A program made the position numbers and the translations under genes. From Leptolyngbya sp. O-77 (lineage in GTDB: Bacteria; Cyanobacteriota; Cyanobacteriia; Elainellales; Elainellaceae), in assembly GCF_001548395.1 (NCBI RefSeq), contig NZ_AP017367.1, forward strand, positions 1,959,001 through 2,023,000: 64,000 bases of DNA. Direction: 5' to 3'. The notes under the pieces are model-generated. The model ran no database searches. It saw only the letters and a program-made list of their open reading frames with translations, and was not told where the DNA came from. Of this stretch, positions 53,954 to 63,155 are shown in pieces (position 1 is the first letter of the stretch; each line of letters starts with the position of its first letter).

Positions 53954-54811
53954 CTACTCCTTAATAGACTCCGGCAGCATAGGGCGGTTTTCGTAGGGCA
54001 GCGGAATGTATTGCACAGTGGGGCGGCCCATCGACGGCTGCGGATAAAGATCCATCAGGTTATAAATGATCTTGGGTAGCCCAGCAACGACGTGCAGCCC
54101 AAGTTCCTGAGCTTCTTCTACCGAAATCGGGTAGTCGTGCGTCACCTGCCCCGTCGTCAGCGCCTCGATAATGCGGTCAATTCTTTCAGGCTCGATTTTA
54201 CGCTTGGGCACACAGTCTTCGAGCAGCGCGCGGACAAATTTCTGCACCTGGCGGATGGCTTTGCGGGCGATGTCGGCGGTCACGATGGTCTGGTCGTCAA
54301 TTTCGCTGATGGGTTTGTCTTCTAGCACTTTCAATACGCTGGCGGCGGGTGTGCTGCCCAACTGCGGATCGACCGGGCCCAGCACTGCGTTTTCGTCCAT
54401 CACGATTTCATCGGCAGCCATCGCCAGCATCGTGCCGCCGCTCATGGCGTAGTGCGGCACAAACACCGTCACCTTGGCCGGATGGCGCACCAGGGCGCGG
54501 GCAATTTGCTCGGTCGCCAGCACCAGTCCCCCTGGGGTATGCAAGATCAGGTCGATGGGCACATTGGGTGGGGTCAGCCGGATCGCCCGCAGCACTTGTT
54601 CAGAGTCTTCGATGCTGATGAAGCGAGACACGGGAACGCCTAGAAAACTAATGGATTCCTGGCGGTGGATGAGCAAAATGACCCGACTGCCGCGACTGCG
54701 CTCGAACGCCTGGATCGTCATCAGCCGCCGCCGCTCGGTTGAAAACCGCTGAATTAAAGGGGAAATGGAAGAGATTAGAAAAAAGACGATTAGAAGATTA
54801 ACAAGACTCAT
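53954..54811 (-). CDS. SDH-type (ClpP-class) serine protease, membrane-anchored
   Basis: The 285-residue protein starts MSLVNLLIVFFLISSI, a single N-terminal membrane anchor. The ClpP/crotonase-fold core has IDLILHTPGGLVLATEQIA and the nucleophile Ser in HYAMSGGTMLAMAADEI, typical of serine dehydrogenase proteinase homologues. ENAVLGPVDPQLG follows. The ATG at 54811 matches family length; the open frame continues 53 codons upstream without homology. The substrate is unknown. Confidence 0.9.
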   Translation of the reverse strand: MSLVNLLIVFFLISSISPLIQRFSTERRRLMTIQAFERSRGSRVILLIHRQESISFLGVPVSRFISIEDSEQVLRAIRLTPPNVPIDLILHTPGGLVLATEQIARALVRHPAKVTVFVPHYAMSGGTMLAMAADEIVMDENAVLGPVDPQLGSTPAASVLKVLEDKPISEIDDQTIVTADIARKAIRQVQKFVRALLEDCVPKRKIEPERIDRIIEALTTGQVTHDYPISVEEAQELGLHVVAGLPKIIYNLMDLYPQPSMGRPTVQYIPLPYENRPMLPESIKE

Positions 54812-55169
54812 GGGAGGAAGCTTGGGGGGCGAAGGAGACAGAAAACTGGGGATTTCGCAGGCTGAACGCCAGAACTTGAAAGTCAGACATCTGGATGTCT
54901 CCGAGCAATTTGCCATTTCAGTCTGCCATTTCAGACAGTTTGCCAGATAACCGGATGAATTAATTCTCACAGGCTATTTTGTAACGAGGTGGAACCCGGT
55001 GCGTGTCTCATCGGTCATAGCGGGGGTGAAAGAAAAAATAAACCTGCCCAGAATCAGCGCTATGGATGGCAGCACAGATGGCAGACGGGCGATCGCCCCA
55101 CCCCATCACCAAGCCCCAAAACCCAGCCTCAAAACTCAGCCCCTGGCTCTTTTACAACCACACGACACC
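54812..55169. other. Divergent promoter region
   Basis: 358 bases between the SDH protease and RTX lipase genes, with one HIP1 site near 55089. No gene is seen. Confidence 0.5.
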
Positions 55170-56645
55170 ATGAATCCTCTCCATCCGATTTACGAAATTC
55201 TGGCTAAAGAAATCGTCGCGGTATATGACAATCCTCAGTTTCAGCCGCAGATTGATCTATTTCTAGCGCAGGCAGGCTATACCATTGACCAAATTTTCAA
55301 CGACCCCACGACGGGCTTTCAGGCATTGGGGTTGAAGTCCACCACGCCCGGGAAGCCACCCGTGCTGGTGTTTCGGCAGACGAACGAACTGTTGGACGAT
55401 TTGGCCAACCGAGATCCGAACGGCGTTGGATTTGCCCAGTTTCAAGCCAATCAAGCCGATTTGGAAGACTGGCTGCTAGCCACCTTTGCGGCGACGGGCG
55501 GGCGGCCCGATATTATCGGCCACAGCTTGGGCGGCGGCATTGCCCAAATCGCGGCCGCTGAGCTAACGGATTTGGTCGGGGAAATCGTCACGTTCAACTC
55601 GCCGGGAACCAGCGGGGCGATCGCCGCTCAGTTCCTCGCCGCAGGCGGCGCAGACAAGACCGTCACCCATTACGTGGTCAAAGGCGATTTTGTGTCGCTG
55701 GGCGGGCAGGCGTTTATCAACGGCAAAGTCGTCTTGCAGGCCTACACCGACCCTGCGATTAACGCCATCACCCTGCTCGACAAGCATGGCCAAATCCGCC
55801 GTCTGCTTAGCACGCCACCCGCAGGTTACACCACGACAGACCTCTCCGTCGCCGAACTCAGCAGCCCCGCGTTTGGCTTCATTGGCGATTCCGATTTCAA
55901 CGAGTTTCTGGCAGCGCTCAATTTTGTCAATCCGGGGCTGGCGGCTCAACTGGTATCTCGTGCCAGCGTGGAAGCCCTCCGCACCTCGCCCAACTTCTCC
56001 TTTTTAGGGCTGGTGCTGGGCGCACGGGCGGCGCTGGCTCCAGAGCAAGATAATTTTTTGGTGGGCGACGATGCCGACAACACGGCCAACGGCGCAGGCG
56101 GCAATGACCAGATCTTTGGCAACGGCGGCAACGACCTGCTGCAAGGCGGCGCAGGCAACGACACAATTTTCGGCGGCGCGGGCAACGACACCTTGCTGGG
56201 CAACAATGGCAACGACTCGTTGAATGGCGGCAACGGAGCCGATCAGCTGGTTGGCGGCGCAGGCAGGGATACGCTGATTGGCGGCAACGGAGCCGACACG
56301 CTGATTGGCGTGACCCCAGACTCGCAGCGGCCCGGGCGGGGCGAGGTGGATGTTCTCAATGGCGGCAATGGCCCGGACTTGTATGTGCTGGGCAACGCCA
56401 GGGGCGTGTTTTATGACGACGGCAACCCCAACCAGGCGGGGCTAAACAATTACGCGCTGATTACGGGATTTGGCACGGGCGATCGCCTCCAGCTCAAGGG
56501 CAAAGCCGCCGACTATCGCCTACAAAACCTGGGCATCAGCACGCAAATTTTCCTCCGGCAAAGCAGCGGCCCCGACGAACTCATTGCCATTGTGCAGGGG
56601 GCACGGCTCAACCTCACGAGCAGCCAGTTCACCTACGTTGCCTGA
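55170..56645 (+). CDS. Lipase-like alpha/beta hydrolase with RTX repeats
   Basis: The 491-residue protein has an N-terminal alpha/beta hydrolase whose nucleophile elbow reads IIGHSLGGGIAQI near residue 115. RTX calcium-binding nonapeptides fill about residues 300-385 (GAGGNDQIFGNGGNDLLQGG in part). The C-terminal part resembles the secretion domain of type I exported proteins. No signal peptide is present, fitting type I secretion. The ATG at 55170 was chosen because the upstream frame lacks homology. It is likely an exported esterase or lipase. Confidence 0.88.
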   Translation: MNPLHPIYEILAKEIVAVYDNPQFQPQIDLFLAQAGYTIDQIFNDPTTGFQALGLKSTTPGKPPVLVFRQTNELLDDLANRDPNGVGFAQFQANQADLEDWLLATFAATGGRPDIIGHSLGGGIAQIAAAELTDLVGEIVTFNSPGTSGAIAAQFLAAGGADKTVTHYVVKGDFVSLGGQAFINGKVVLQAYTDPAINAITLLDKHGQIRRLLSTPPAGYTTTDLSVAELSSPAFGFIGDSDFNEFLAALNFVNPGLAAQLVSRASVEALRTSPNFSFLGLVLGARAALAPEQDNFLVGDDADNTANGAGGNDQIFGNGGNDLLQGGAGNDTIFGGAGNDTLLGNNGNDSLNGGNGADQLVGGAGRDTLIGGNGADTLIGVTPDSQRPGRGEVDVLNGGNGPDLYVLGNARGVFYDDGNPNQAGLNNYALITGFGTGDRLQLKGKAADYRLQNLGISTQIFLRQSSGPDELIAIVQGARLNLTSSQFTYVA

Positions 56646-56656
56646 GGGCCCGAAAA

Positions 56657-58299
56657 TCAAGAACGGCGGCGGCCCCGCTTGGGGAGTTGGGTGGAGAGCA
56701 GCAGGCAGACCATGCTGACGGCAATGGCGACGAGTAGCGCAATCTTCATGCCTTCGACGGCGGCCAGGCGGGCCACATCGGGAAGCTGCGCCATCACGGG
56801 TTCGGGCAGCACTCTAGCCAGTGCCTCGCGGCGCTCTTGCTTAGAAAAGGTCTGCACCATCCGCTGCAAAGCGGTAATGGCGTTTAGTCGCTGCTCGCTC
56901 GAAAGGCTCAGCCCCATGAGTTGCGCGACCTGATCCACCACGTCAATACACGTCAATAGAGGCCGAGGTAATCAAAATCGTGCCCAAAATGCCGCGCCCC
57001 AGGGAACTGCCCAACTGCTGGCACGGGTTGTAGATCCCGGTTCCTTCGGGTTTTTCCCGCTTTGAGGTGGTGGCGTAGGTGAGCCTGCCAATATAGACCG
57101 AAAACAGTCCCGACCCCACGCCCATGAGCATCAGCGCGGGCAGGATGCTGAGGGTCGTCATGTCGGGGGCGATCGCCCAATACATCGCCAGCAATCCCAC
57201 AATCAGCAGCGATAGCCCAATATGCACCAGGTATTTGGGGAACAGTTGCTGATCGATTTTCAACCGCTTGAGCAGCAGCACCACGACCACCACCATCGTC
57301 AGGGTGTAGGGCAAAACGGCGATCGCCGTCTGAAATGGGTTGAGCGGCAGAATGATCGGCAGCGATTGATATAAGTTGAACTGAATGCCAGACGTGACCA
57401 GCGTATGCAGCATCGCCGTCAGCAGACCGTTCACAAACACGACGTTTCGCAGCAGCCCCACGCGCATCAGCGGAATGCCAGCGGGCTGTTGCTGCTGCTG
57501 TCGCTGCCAGACGGCAAAAAAGCCAAGGCAAATCACCCCCCACCGAAATCAGCGTCGGCACAATTGACACCGCAAAGGGCGGAATTACCAGCCCCGCAAT
57601 CGAAAAGACCTGCTTGGGCTTCCACCAGCCATATTCCCCCGCCAGCCCTACGCCCAACAAAATGCTGCCAAAGCCCAAAAAGGACACCAACCCGCCCCAC
57701 CCCAATCGATCGGCACCTTGCGGGGAACCCGAGGTAGAGGGCAGGGTTCTGCCCATCACCAGCACCAGCACAAAGACAATAAGCGACGGGGTAAACGACC
57801 AGCGCCAGCCAAAATGAGACGCGATGAAACCGCCCAGCAAACTCCCCGACAGACCGCCGATTACCGAGGCCAGGATGAAGGAAACGGTGGTCTGCTCCTC
57901 CTGTTTGTCGTCGTAGGCAAAGTCCATAATGCTCCAGGGAGCGCTGACCAAGGGGGTCGCCGCCAGCCCCGTCAGCAGCGAAAAGCTGACCACCCAGAAC
58001 CCAATCGTGGGGCTGAGGGCCATGGCCACAATGCCGAGACCATAGAGCAACAGTCCGCCCAGAAAGATTCGCTCTCGCCCATAGAACCGACACAGGTTTT
58101 CGCTCGTCGGCGCAAAGGACGCAGTGACCAGTGAAAACAGCACCAGCGCACTCTGGATATAGCCGATGCTGGTGTTCAACTCCCGCACTAGGAGGGGCAT
58201 GACGGGCGAAATGACGCTGATGTTGTAGGCAATCAGAAACAGCGTTAGCCAGAGCGCCCAAAACTCTTTTTTGCTAAGGTAGCAGTTACTATCCCTCTG
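56657..58299 (-). pseudogene. MFS transporter, broken by two or more frameshifts
   Basis: Three frames together give one EmrB/QacA-type drug/H+ antiporter of about 540 residues. Part one runs from before MPLLVRELNTSIGYIQ (58200) to SVGG; an upstream in-frame FWALWLTLFLIAYNISVI lacks a start codon. The frame changes at a run of six C (57536-57541); one base fewer restores SVGVICLGFFAV. The second break, at 56941-56960, is a tandem 10-bp duplication (CGTCAATACA, CGTCAATAGA); removing one copy joins SIDV to VDQVAQLMG. Part three ends with the last helix and RGRRRS. A sequencing error could explain the first break, less easily the second. Confidence 0.85.
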
Positions 58300-58339
58300 T
58301 CAGATGTCGATAGATATTGAAATAGATATCGAAAGTTTT

Positions 58340-59939
58340 CTAGCTTAACTGCACGACGGCTTGATTTTCGGTGAGGGTGCGGTTGGTGAGCAGGTCATCG
58401 ACGGTGATGCGAAGGAAGCGATCGCCATCCACCCAGAACTGCACCTTGATGCGATCGCTCCCTGGAGAGCCAGGTGGGTCGAGGCGGGCAATGGTGCGGG
58501 CGCGGTCGGGTGTCGTTCAGCGGCTTCACCTGGGCCGTGCCCCCCCGTGACGCGGGGTGACAAGGCGATCGCCCTCAAAGAAGACTTCCGTCGTGGTGGT
58601 GTCTGCGCCCAGTTCGCCAATGATTAGCTCGATGCTGGGCTGGTTGTCCCATCGACGCGCCGAGGGGTTAGCTCGACGGGCTTTTTCCATTGGGGTAGGG
58701 GCTGTCCTTCGCGGATAATGGGATGCCAGCCGTGGCGACGGTTGCGCCGATCCCAATAGCGCACGCCGTAGCTGTGGTAAAGGTAATCCTTCACCTCCAC
58801 GCCCTGGGCAATTTGCAGCGCACCGTGGGCGATCGCCTCGAAGGGCTTCTCCGAGCGGATTTTGTCGGCGGGGAAATATTGCTGCACCCAGGCCTGCACG
58901 GCGGGAATCTGGGCCGTGCCGCCCACCAGCAGCACCGCGTCGATGTCGCCGCTTTCCAGTCCCTCGCGCCGCGCCTGCTGAAGCACCTGACTCATCGCGT
59001 CGTCCAGTCGGTCAAAAAAGCCGTTTGCTTGCAAGATCTCCTGGAGGCGATCGCGGCTCAGGTGTAGCTCCCACGCTCTCCAGCGTTTCGTCGTTGAAAT
59101 AGGCCCTCCGTCGCCTCTGGTTGTTTCCGAAAGCTGAATCTTTAGCCGTTCTGCCAGCCGCAGCGTCAGCGAAGAACGGGCAGCCCCTGCTCGGTCGCAA
59201 AGTGATCCGCCAGCCAGTTGTCAATATCTGCACCCGCCCAGGTTTTGCCCTGCTTGGCCAACACGCGAGCCGTTTTGGACTTTTGCCCCGATTCTGCCAG
59301 CGTCTTTTGTCCCCACTTCAGCAGCACGCCCAGAGGTTTCGCACCACTCGGCGACTTCTCCAGCCGCACCAGCGACAGATCCAGCGTGCCGCCGCCAAAA
59401 TCTACCACCAGCAGCGTGCTGCCACCCGCCAGCCCATAGCCCAGTGCCGCCGCCGTCGGCTCGTCTAGCATCCGCACCTGCTGCACGTTCAGCGACTCAC
59501 ACGCCCGCGCCAGCCACAGCCGATAGGCCTCAAAGCTATCCACAGGCACGGTGAAGACCAGCGTCTCTAGGTCAGGGTCAGTGTGCTGAAGCTGCCCAAT
59601 CACCTGCGCCAAAAACCACTCGCCCACTTGCTCAAAGCTGACGCTGCGCCCGTCCAGATCCGGCAAAAAGCCCTGAATCTCTGCCCCTACGCCCCGCTTG
59701 AAGTTGCGAAAAAAGCGCGGGTCGCGAGACAGATCCAAGCCGCGATCGCGCACCGTTTGTCCTGCGAGCGTCTTGCCCGCCGCCGCATCTTCGACATACA
59801 GCAGGCTGGGCACCAGCGGCGGATTGCCCCCTAATTGCAGAGAAAGGCGGTCTAGAACAACGGTTTCGGGTTGCTGCGTGGCGGCATTCCAGCGGGCGAT
59901 GACGGTGTTGCTGGTGCCAAAGTCGATGGCGTAGGGCAT
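58340..59939 (-). pseudogene. Hsp70/DnaK-like protein, multiply frameshifted
   Basis: The N-terminal 257 residues (from ATG 59939) are intact and include MPYAIDFGTSNTVIARW and VVDFGGGTLDLSLV, the Hsp70 ATPase motifs. Afterwards family sequence continues in changing frames: LTLRLAERLKIQLSE, AYFNDETLES, QANGFFDRLDDAMSQ, VLLVGGTAQIPAVQAW, QPSIELIIGELGAD and DDLLTNRTLTENQAVVQLS, ending at TAG 58340. At least six single-base changes are needed (near 59168-59175, 59113-59118, 59104-59106, 59070-59072, 58660 and 58540). It is a short cyanobacterial Hsp70 relative, not the main DnaK. Confidence 0.85.
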
Positions 59940-60289
59940 TGAGCGAGGGTCAGGAGTTGGGTGTTTGGGATAATCACTCCAAAATTGAGACTACCAATTA
60001 AAGAGAGCTGGTGCTAGGGCTTATGTTGTCTAGTGCAAGCCGTCCTTCAAAACGTCTGCAAAGCCTGCAATTTTTTCTAGCGCGGGGCGATCGCACTCAT
60101 GGATCGGGTTGACTGACAAAACGAGCCGGCAACATAGCAGTACGCGTGTATTTTGAACCCGATTCGATAGGTGCGCCGCTCGTGCTGTTTGCGAGATGCC
60201 ATAGCAGGTTCGGAAGATCCGTTTGCTGCCCTTGCTGTGGCTTCTAGGAGGCGATCGCGCTGTGTAGCATGAGGTATTTGAACCGTCCT
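59940..60289. other. Intergenic region without a recognised gene
   Basis: 350 bases; one HIP1 site near 60252. It holds the promoter of the Hsp70-like gene. No gene or hairpin was recognised. Confidence 0.5.
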
Positions 60290-61729
60290 TTATACTTTCT
60301 TGTTTCCTTTCGCATTAGCGTACCGCTGCTTAAACAGGGCTTGTCGCTTTTTGTGATCAACAATCGGTGCAGGATAGTTGCAAGAACGGCGATCGCCCGC
60401 ATCAATATTCCCGGTCACCAGTTGTGCAGTTTCCAGCCCGCGCAATTCCGGCAGCCATTCGCGGATGTATTCCGCCTCCGGGTCAAACTTTTGCGCCTGA
60501 CTGGCGGGGTTGAAGATCCGCAGCGGCTTCGGGTCCATGCCGCTGGAGGCGCTCCACTGCCAGCCGCCGTTGTTCGCTGCCAGGTCGCCATCAATTAGCC
60601 GCTGCATGAAATACTTTTCGCCCCAGCGCCAGTCGATGATCAAATCTTTCGTCAAAAAGCTGGCGACGATCATGCGGCAGCGGTTGTGCATCCAGCCCGT
60701 TTCGTTGAGCTGGCGCATGGCTGCATCCACAATCGGATAGCCCGTGCGCCCCTCACACCACGCCTGGAAGTGTTGCTCGTTGTTTTCCCAGGGAAAGGCT
60801 TTGAACGGTTCGCGGTAGGGGCCGTCGGCCAGTTCGGGGAAGTGATACAGAACGTGTTGATAGAACTCGCGCCAGGCCAGCTCTTGCCGCCAGACGCGGA
60901 TACCCTCTTGGGCTTCGTCGCTGCGGGTCTGTTCCTGGGCGGTTTGCGTAGCGGCCCAGACCGTGCGGATGCCGATCGCCCCAAACTTGAGCGCTGCGCT
61001 CAGTTTTGAAGTGCCGTCTACAAAGGGGAAATTGCGCTGCTCCTGATAGTCGGTCATGGCGCGATCGCAGAATTCTGTGAGCCGCGCTTGGGCCGCTGCT
61101 TCGCCCGGTTCTAGAACAAAGCCTCCATCCCACACCAGACCCAAATCCTTGAGCTTGGGCAGGGCGATCGCCCCCGCTTTGGTTGCCGCATCTTTTTCAG
61201 AATCCGTCAGCCCTTCGACATTTTTCAAATCTGCTACAGGTTTGGCTTTGGACTTGCTGCTCCAGTTTTTCCAGAAGGGCGTGTAGACCGTGTAGGGCGT
61301 GCCGGAGCCGCTGAGGATTGATTTGGGATCGTGCAGCAGTTGATCCCAAAACGCCTGATATTCTACGCCTGCTTCCTTGAGGGCGGCGGCAACTTGGCGA
61401 TCGCGCTCTCGTCCGTAGGGTTCCACATCGCGGTTCCAGTAAACTGCCTGGGCCTTCAAGGCTTGGGCCAGGCGAGGCAGCGCCTTTGTCGGGTCGTCGT
61501 GCAAAACCAGCAGTTGGCTGCCTGCCTTGGCATATCGCGTTTGCAAGTCTTGCAGGCATCCCAGCAGATACGCCACGCGCACCGGAGCCACATCGTCGCG
61601 CTGCAAAATGCCTGGATCGAGGCAAAACACGCCGACGACCTTAGCCGAGCGCGATCGCCCTTCCGCCAGCCCTACATTGTCCGCAATTCGCAAATCGCGG
61701 CGATGCCAAAACAAGATTAATTCGCTCAT
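60290..61729 (-). CDS. phr: Deoxyribodipyrimidine photolyase
   Basis: The 479-residue flavoprotein repairs UV-induced cyclobutane dimers using light. The N-terminal antenna domain begins MSELILFWHRRDLRIADN. The FAD domain contains WRQELAWREFYQHVL, GYPIVDAAMRQLNETGWMHNRCRMI in pieces, and GGWQWSASSGMDPKP with RIFNP after it. Length and motifs are of class I CPD photolyases; the antenna is probably deazaflavin as in other cyanobacteria. Confidence 0.95.
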   Translation of the reverse strand: MSELILFWHRRDLRIADNVGLAEGRSRSAKVVGVFCLDPGILQRDDVAPVRVAYLLGCLQDLQTRYAKAGSQLLVLHDDPTKALPRLAQALKAQAVYWNRDVEPYGRERDRQVAAALKEAGVEYQAFWDQLLHDPKSILSGSGTPYTVYTPFWKNWSSKSKAKPVADLKNVEGLTDSEKDAATKAGAIALPKLKDLGLVWDGGFVLEPGEAAAQARLTEFCDRAMTDYQEQRNFPFVDGTSKLSAALKFGAIGIRTVWAATQTAQEQTRSDEAQEGIRVWRQELAWREFYQHVLYHFPELADGPYREPFKAFPWENNEQHFQAWCEGRTGYPIVDAAMRQLNETGWMHNRCRMIVASFLTKDLIIDWRWGEKYFMQRLIDGDLAANNGGWQWSASSGMDPKPLRIFNPASQAQKFDPEAEYIREWLPELRGLETAQLVTGNIDAGDRRSCNYPAPIVDHKKRQALFKQRYANAKGNKKV

Positions 61730-61787
61730 AGCCTGCCTGCTGGACGCTACTCATCACCTTACTGCATCCCGTCTAGAGAAATCTTAG

Positions 61788-61912
61788 GGCGCGTCATCAA
61801 TTAAGCTCAGAAACCTTAAGGGGTCAGCAATATCGCGCCCGCCCAAACAAACCAGGCTAGGGGCTGAACCTCCCAGGAAACCTGATGTTGAGCAGACAAT
61901 TGATGACAGCCC
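61788..61912. mobile_element. MITE derived from the IS5-family element
   Basis: A 125-bp element with ends GGCGCGTCATCAATTA and (inward from the right) GGGCTGTCATCAATTG, matching the IS ends at 45211 and 46037. It is flanked by TTAG (61784-61787) and CTAG (61913-61916), a near-perfect version of the CTAG target repeat. The interior has no transposase sequence, so it depends on the IS5 transposase. Confidence 0.85.
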
Positions 61913-61947
61913 CTAGTTTTCAAAAAATTTGCTCAGCCAGGGAGGTT

Positions 61948-61983
61948 GGGCTTTGGGTTTTGGGTTTTGGGTTTTGGGTTTTG
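61948..61983. repeat. GGGTTTT heptamer tandem repeat
   Basis: Five consecutive GGGTTTT heptamers, of the AATCCAAAATC/GGATTTT repeat class. Confidence 0.85.
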
Positions 61984-62385
61984 GAATCGGCACAAGCGGT
62001 TCCAGCAAACTGGGACTGCCGCTCGTCTTACTGATTCCGAAACTGCCATGCGGCCTCTAGCGCCTACACCCAGCGCTTTTGCACCTGCTTGGGGGTGCAG
62101 CGGAGCGCCTGGGCGATCCATCGAAAGAGGCGATCGCCCCTTGCCGCGCACTCCATAGCGCCGGGTTGTTGGAGCTAATCTGAAGATTTTCAACAGAGCA
62201 AACTCTGCACAATCATGATTAGGATATGGTTTGAGAGAGGCGATCGCCTTCTTCAGAGAAAAATTAGAGAAAAATCATCTAAGCAGGATATCACAGCAGC
62301 GTCGATTAGCAGTATCCATCAGCGGCATCCCCCCCATCGCACTCCTTTACAATCGCACCCCTTCATATCAGACGAGCAGAGCTAA

Positions 62386-63147
62386 ATGGCACGGATTGTT
62401 TCTATTCACTCTTTTCGAGGCGGCACGGGCAAATCGAACACCGCAGCCAACCTGTCGGCCCTGCTGTCCAAACACGGGCAGCGCGTCGGCGTGATTGACA
62501 CCGATATCCAGTCGCCGGGGATTCACGTCTTGTTTGGGCTGGAACCCAGCCGCATGAAAAACACCCTCAACGACTATCTCTGGGGCGATTGCACCATTGC
62601 CGAAAGCGCCTACGATGTCACGGTTCCAGACTTCAAAACCGGAGAAGGATCAGTCTATCTGGTGCCGTCCAAAAGCTCCGCCGAAGACATCGCCCGCGTG
62701 CTGCGCGAAGGTTATGACGTGCGCTTGCTGAGGAGCGGGCTGCAAGACCTGGTGAAAGCCTACAACCTGGACTACGTGCTGATCGACACGCACCCCGGCT
62801 TGAACGAAGAGACGCTGCTGGCGCTGGCCATGTCAAACCTGCTGCTGCTGGTGCTGCGGCCCGACCAGCAAGATTTTCAGGGAACGGCAGTGGTGCTGGA
62901 TTTGGCGAGAAAGCTGCGCGTCCCCAAGATTTTGATGCTGATCAATCGAGTGCTGACCAGTGTTGATGTCGAAGACCTGAAAAAACAGGTCGAGTCGATT
63001 TATAGCAACGAAATCGGCGCGGTTTTACCCAACTGCGAGGAGATGATGCAACTGGGCAGCAGCGACCTGTTTACGGTTCGCTATCCCAACCATCCCCTCT
63101 CGCAAGAAATGGATCGCCTGGTGCGCCAAATGCTGTCTTTTGAGTAG
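62386..63147 (+). CDS. MinD/ParA-family ATPase
   Basis: The 253-residue protein has a deviant Walker A, FRGGTGKSNTAANL, an Asp-rich switch (VIDTDIQSPGIHVLFG) and LIDTHPGLNEET for Walker B. It lacks a C-terminal amphipathic helix of true MinD, so a partner-recruiting or regulatory role is likely. Its stop overlaps the ribosome site of the SulP gene that follows 8 bases later, so the two form an operon. Confidence 0.9.
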   Translation: MARIVSIHSFRGGTGKSNTAANLSALLSKHGQRVGVIDTDIQSPGIHVLFGLEPSRMKNTLNDYLWGDCTIAESAYDVTVPDFKTGEGSVYLVPSKSSAEDIARVLREGYDVRLLRSGLQDLVKAYNLDYVLIDTHPGLNEETLLALAMSNLLLLVLRPDQQDFQGTAVVLDLARKLRVPKILMLINRVLTSVDVEDLKKQVESIYSNEIGAVLPNCEEMMQLGSSDLFTVRYPNHPLSQEMDRLVRQMLSFE

Positions 63148-63155
63148 GAGGCTCG

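Larger units (their letters stand above)
61730..62385. other. Intergenic region with MITE and short repeats
   Basis: Contains the IS5-derived element at 61788-61912, the TTTTGGG repeat at 61948-61983 and two HIP1 sites (62131, 62242). No gene is seen. Confidence 0.6.
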
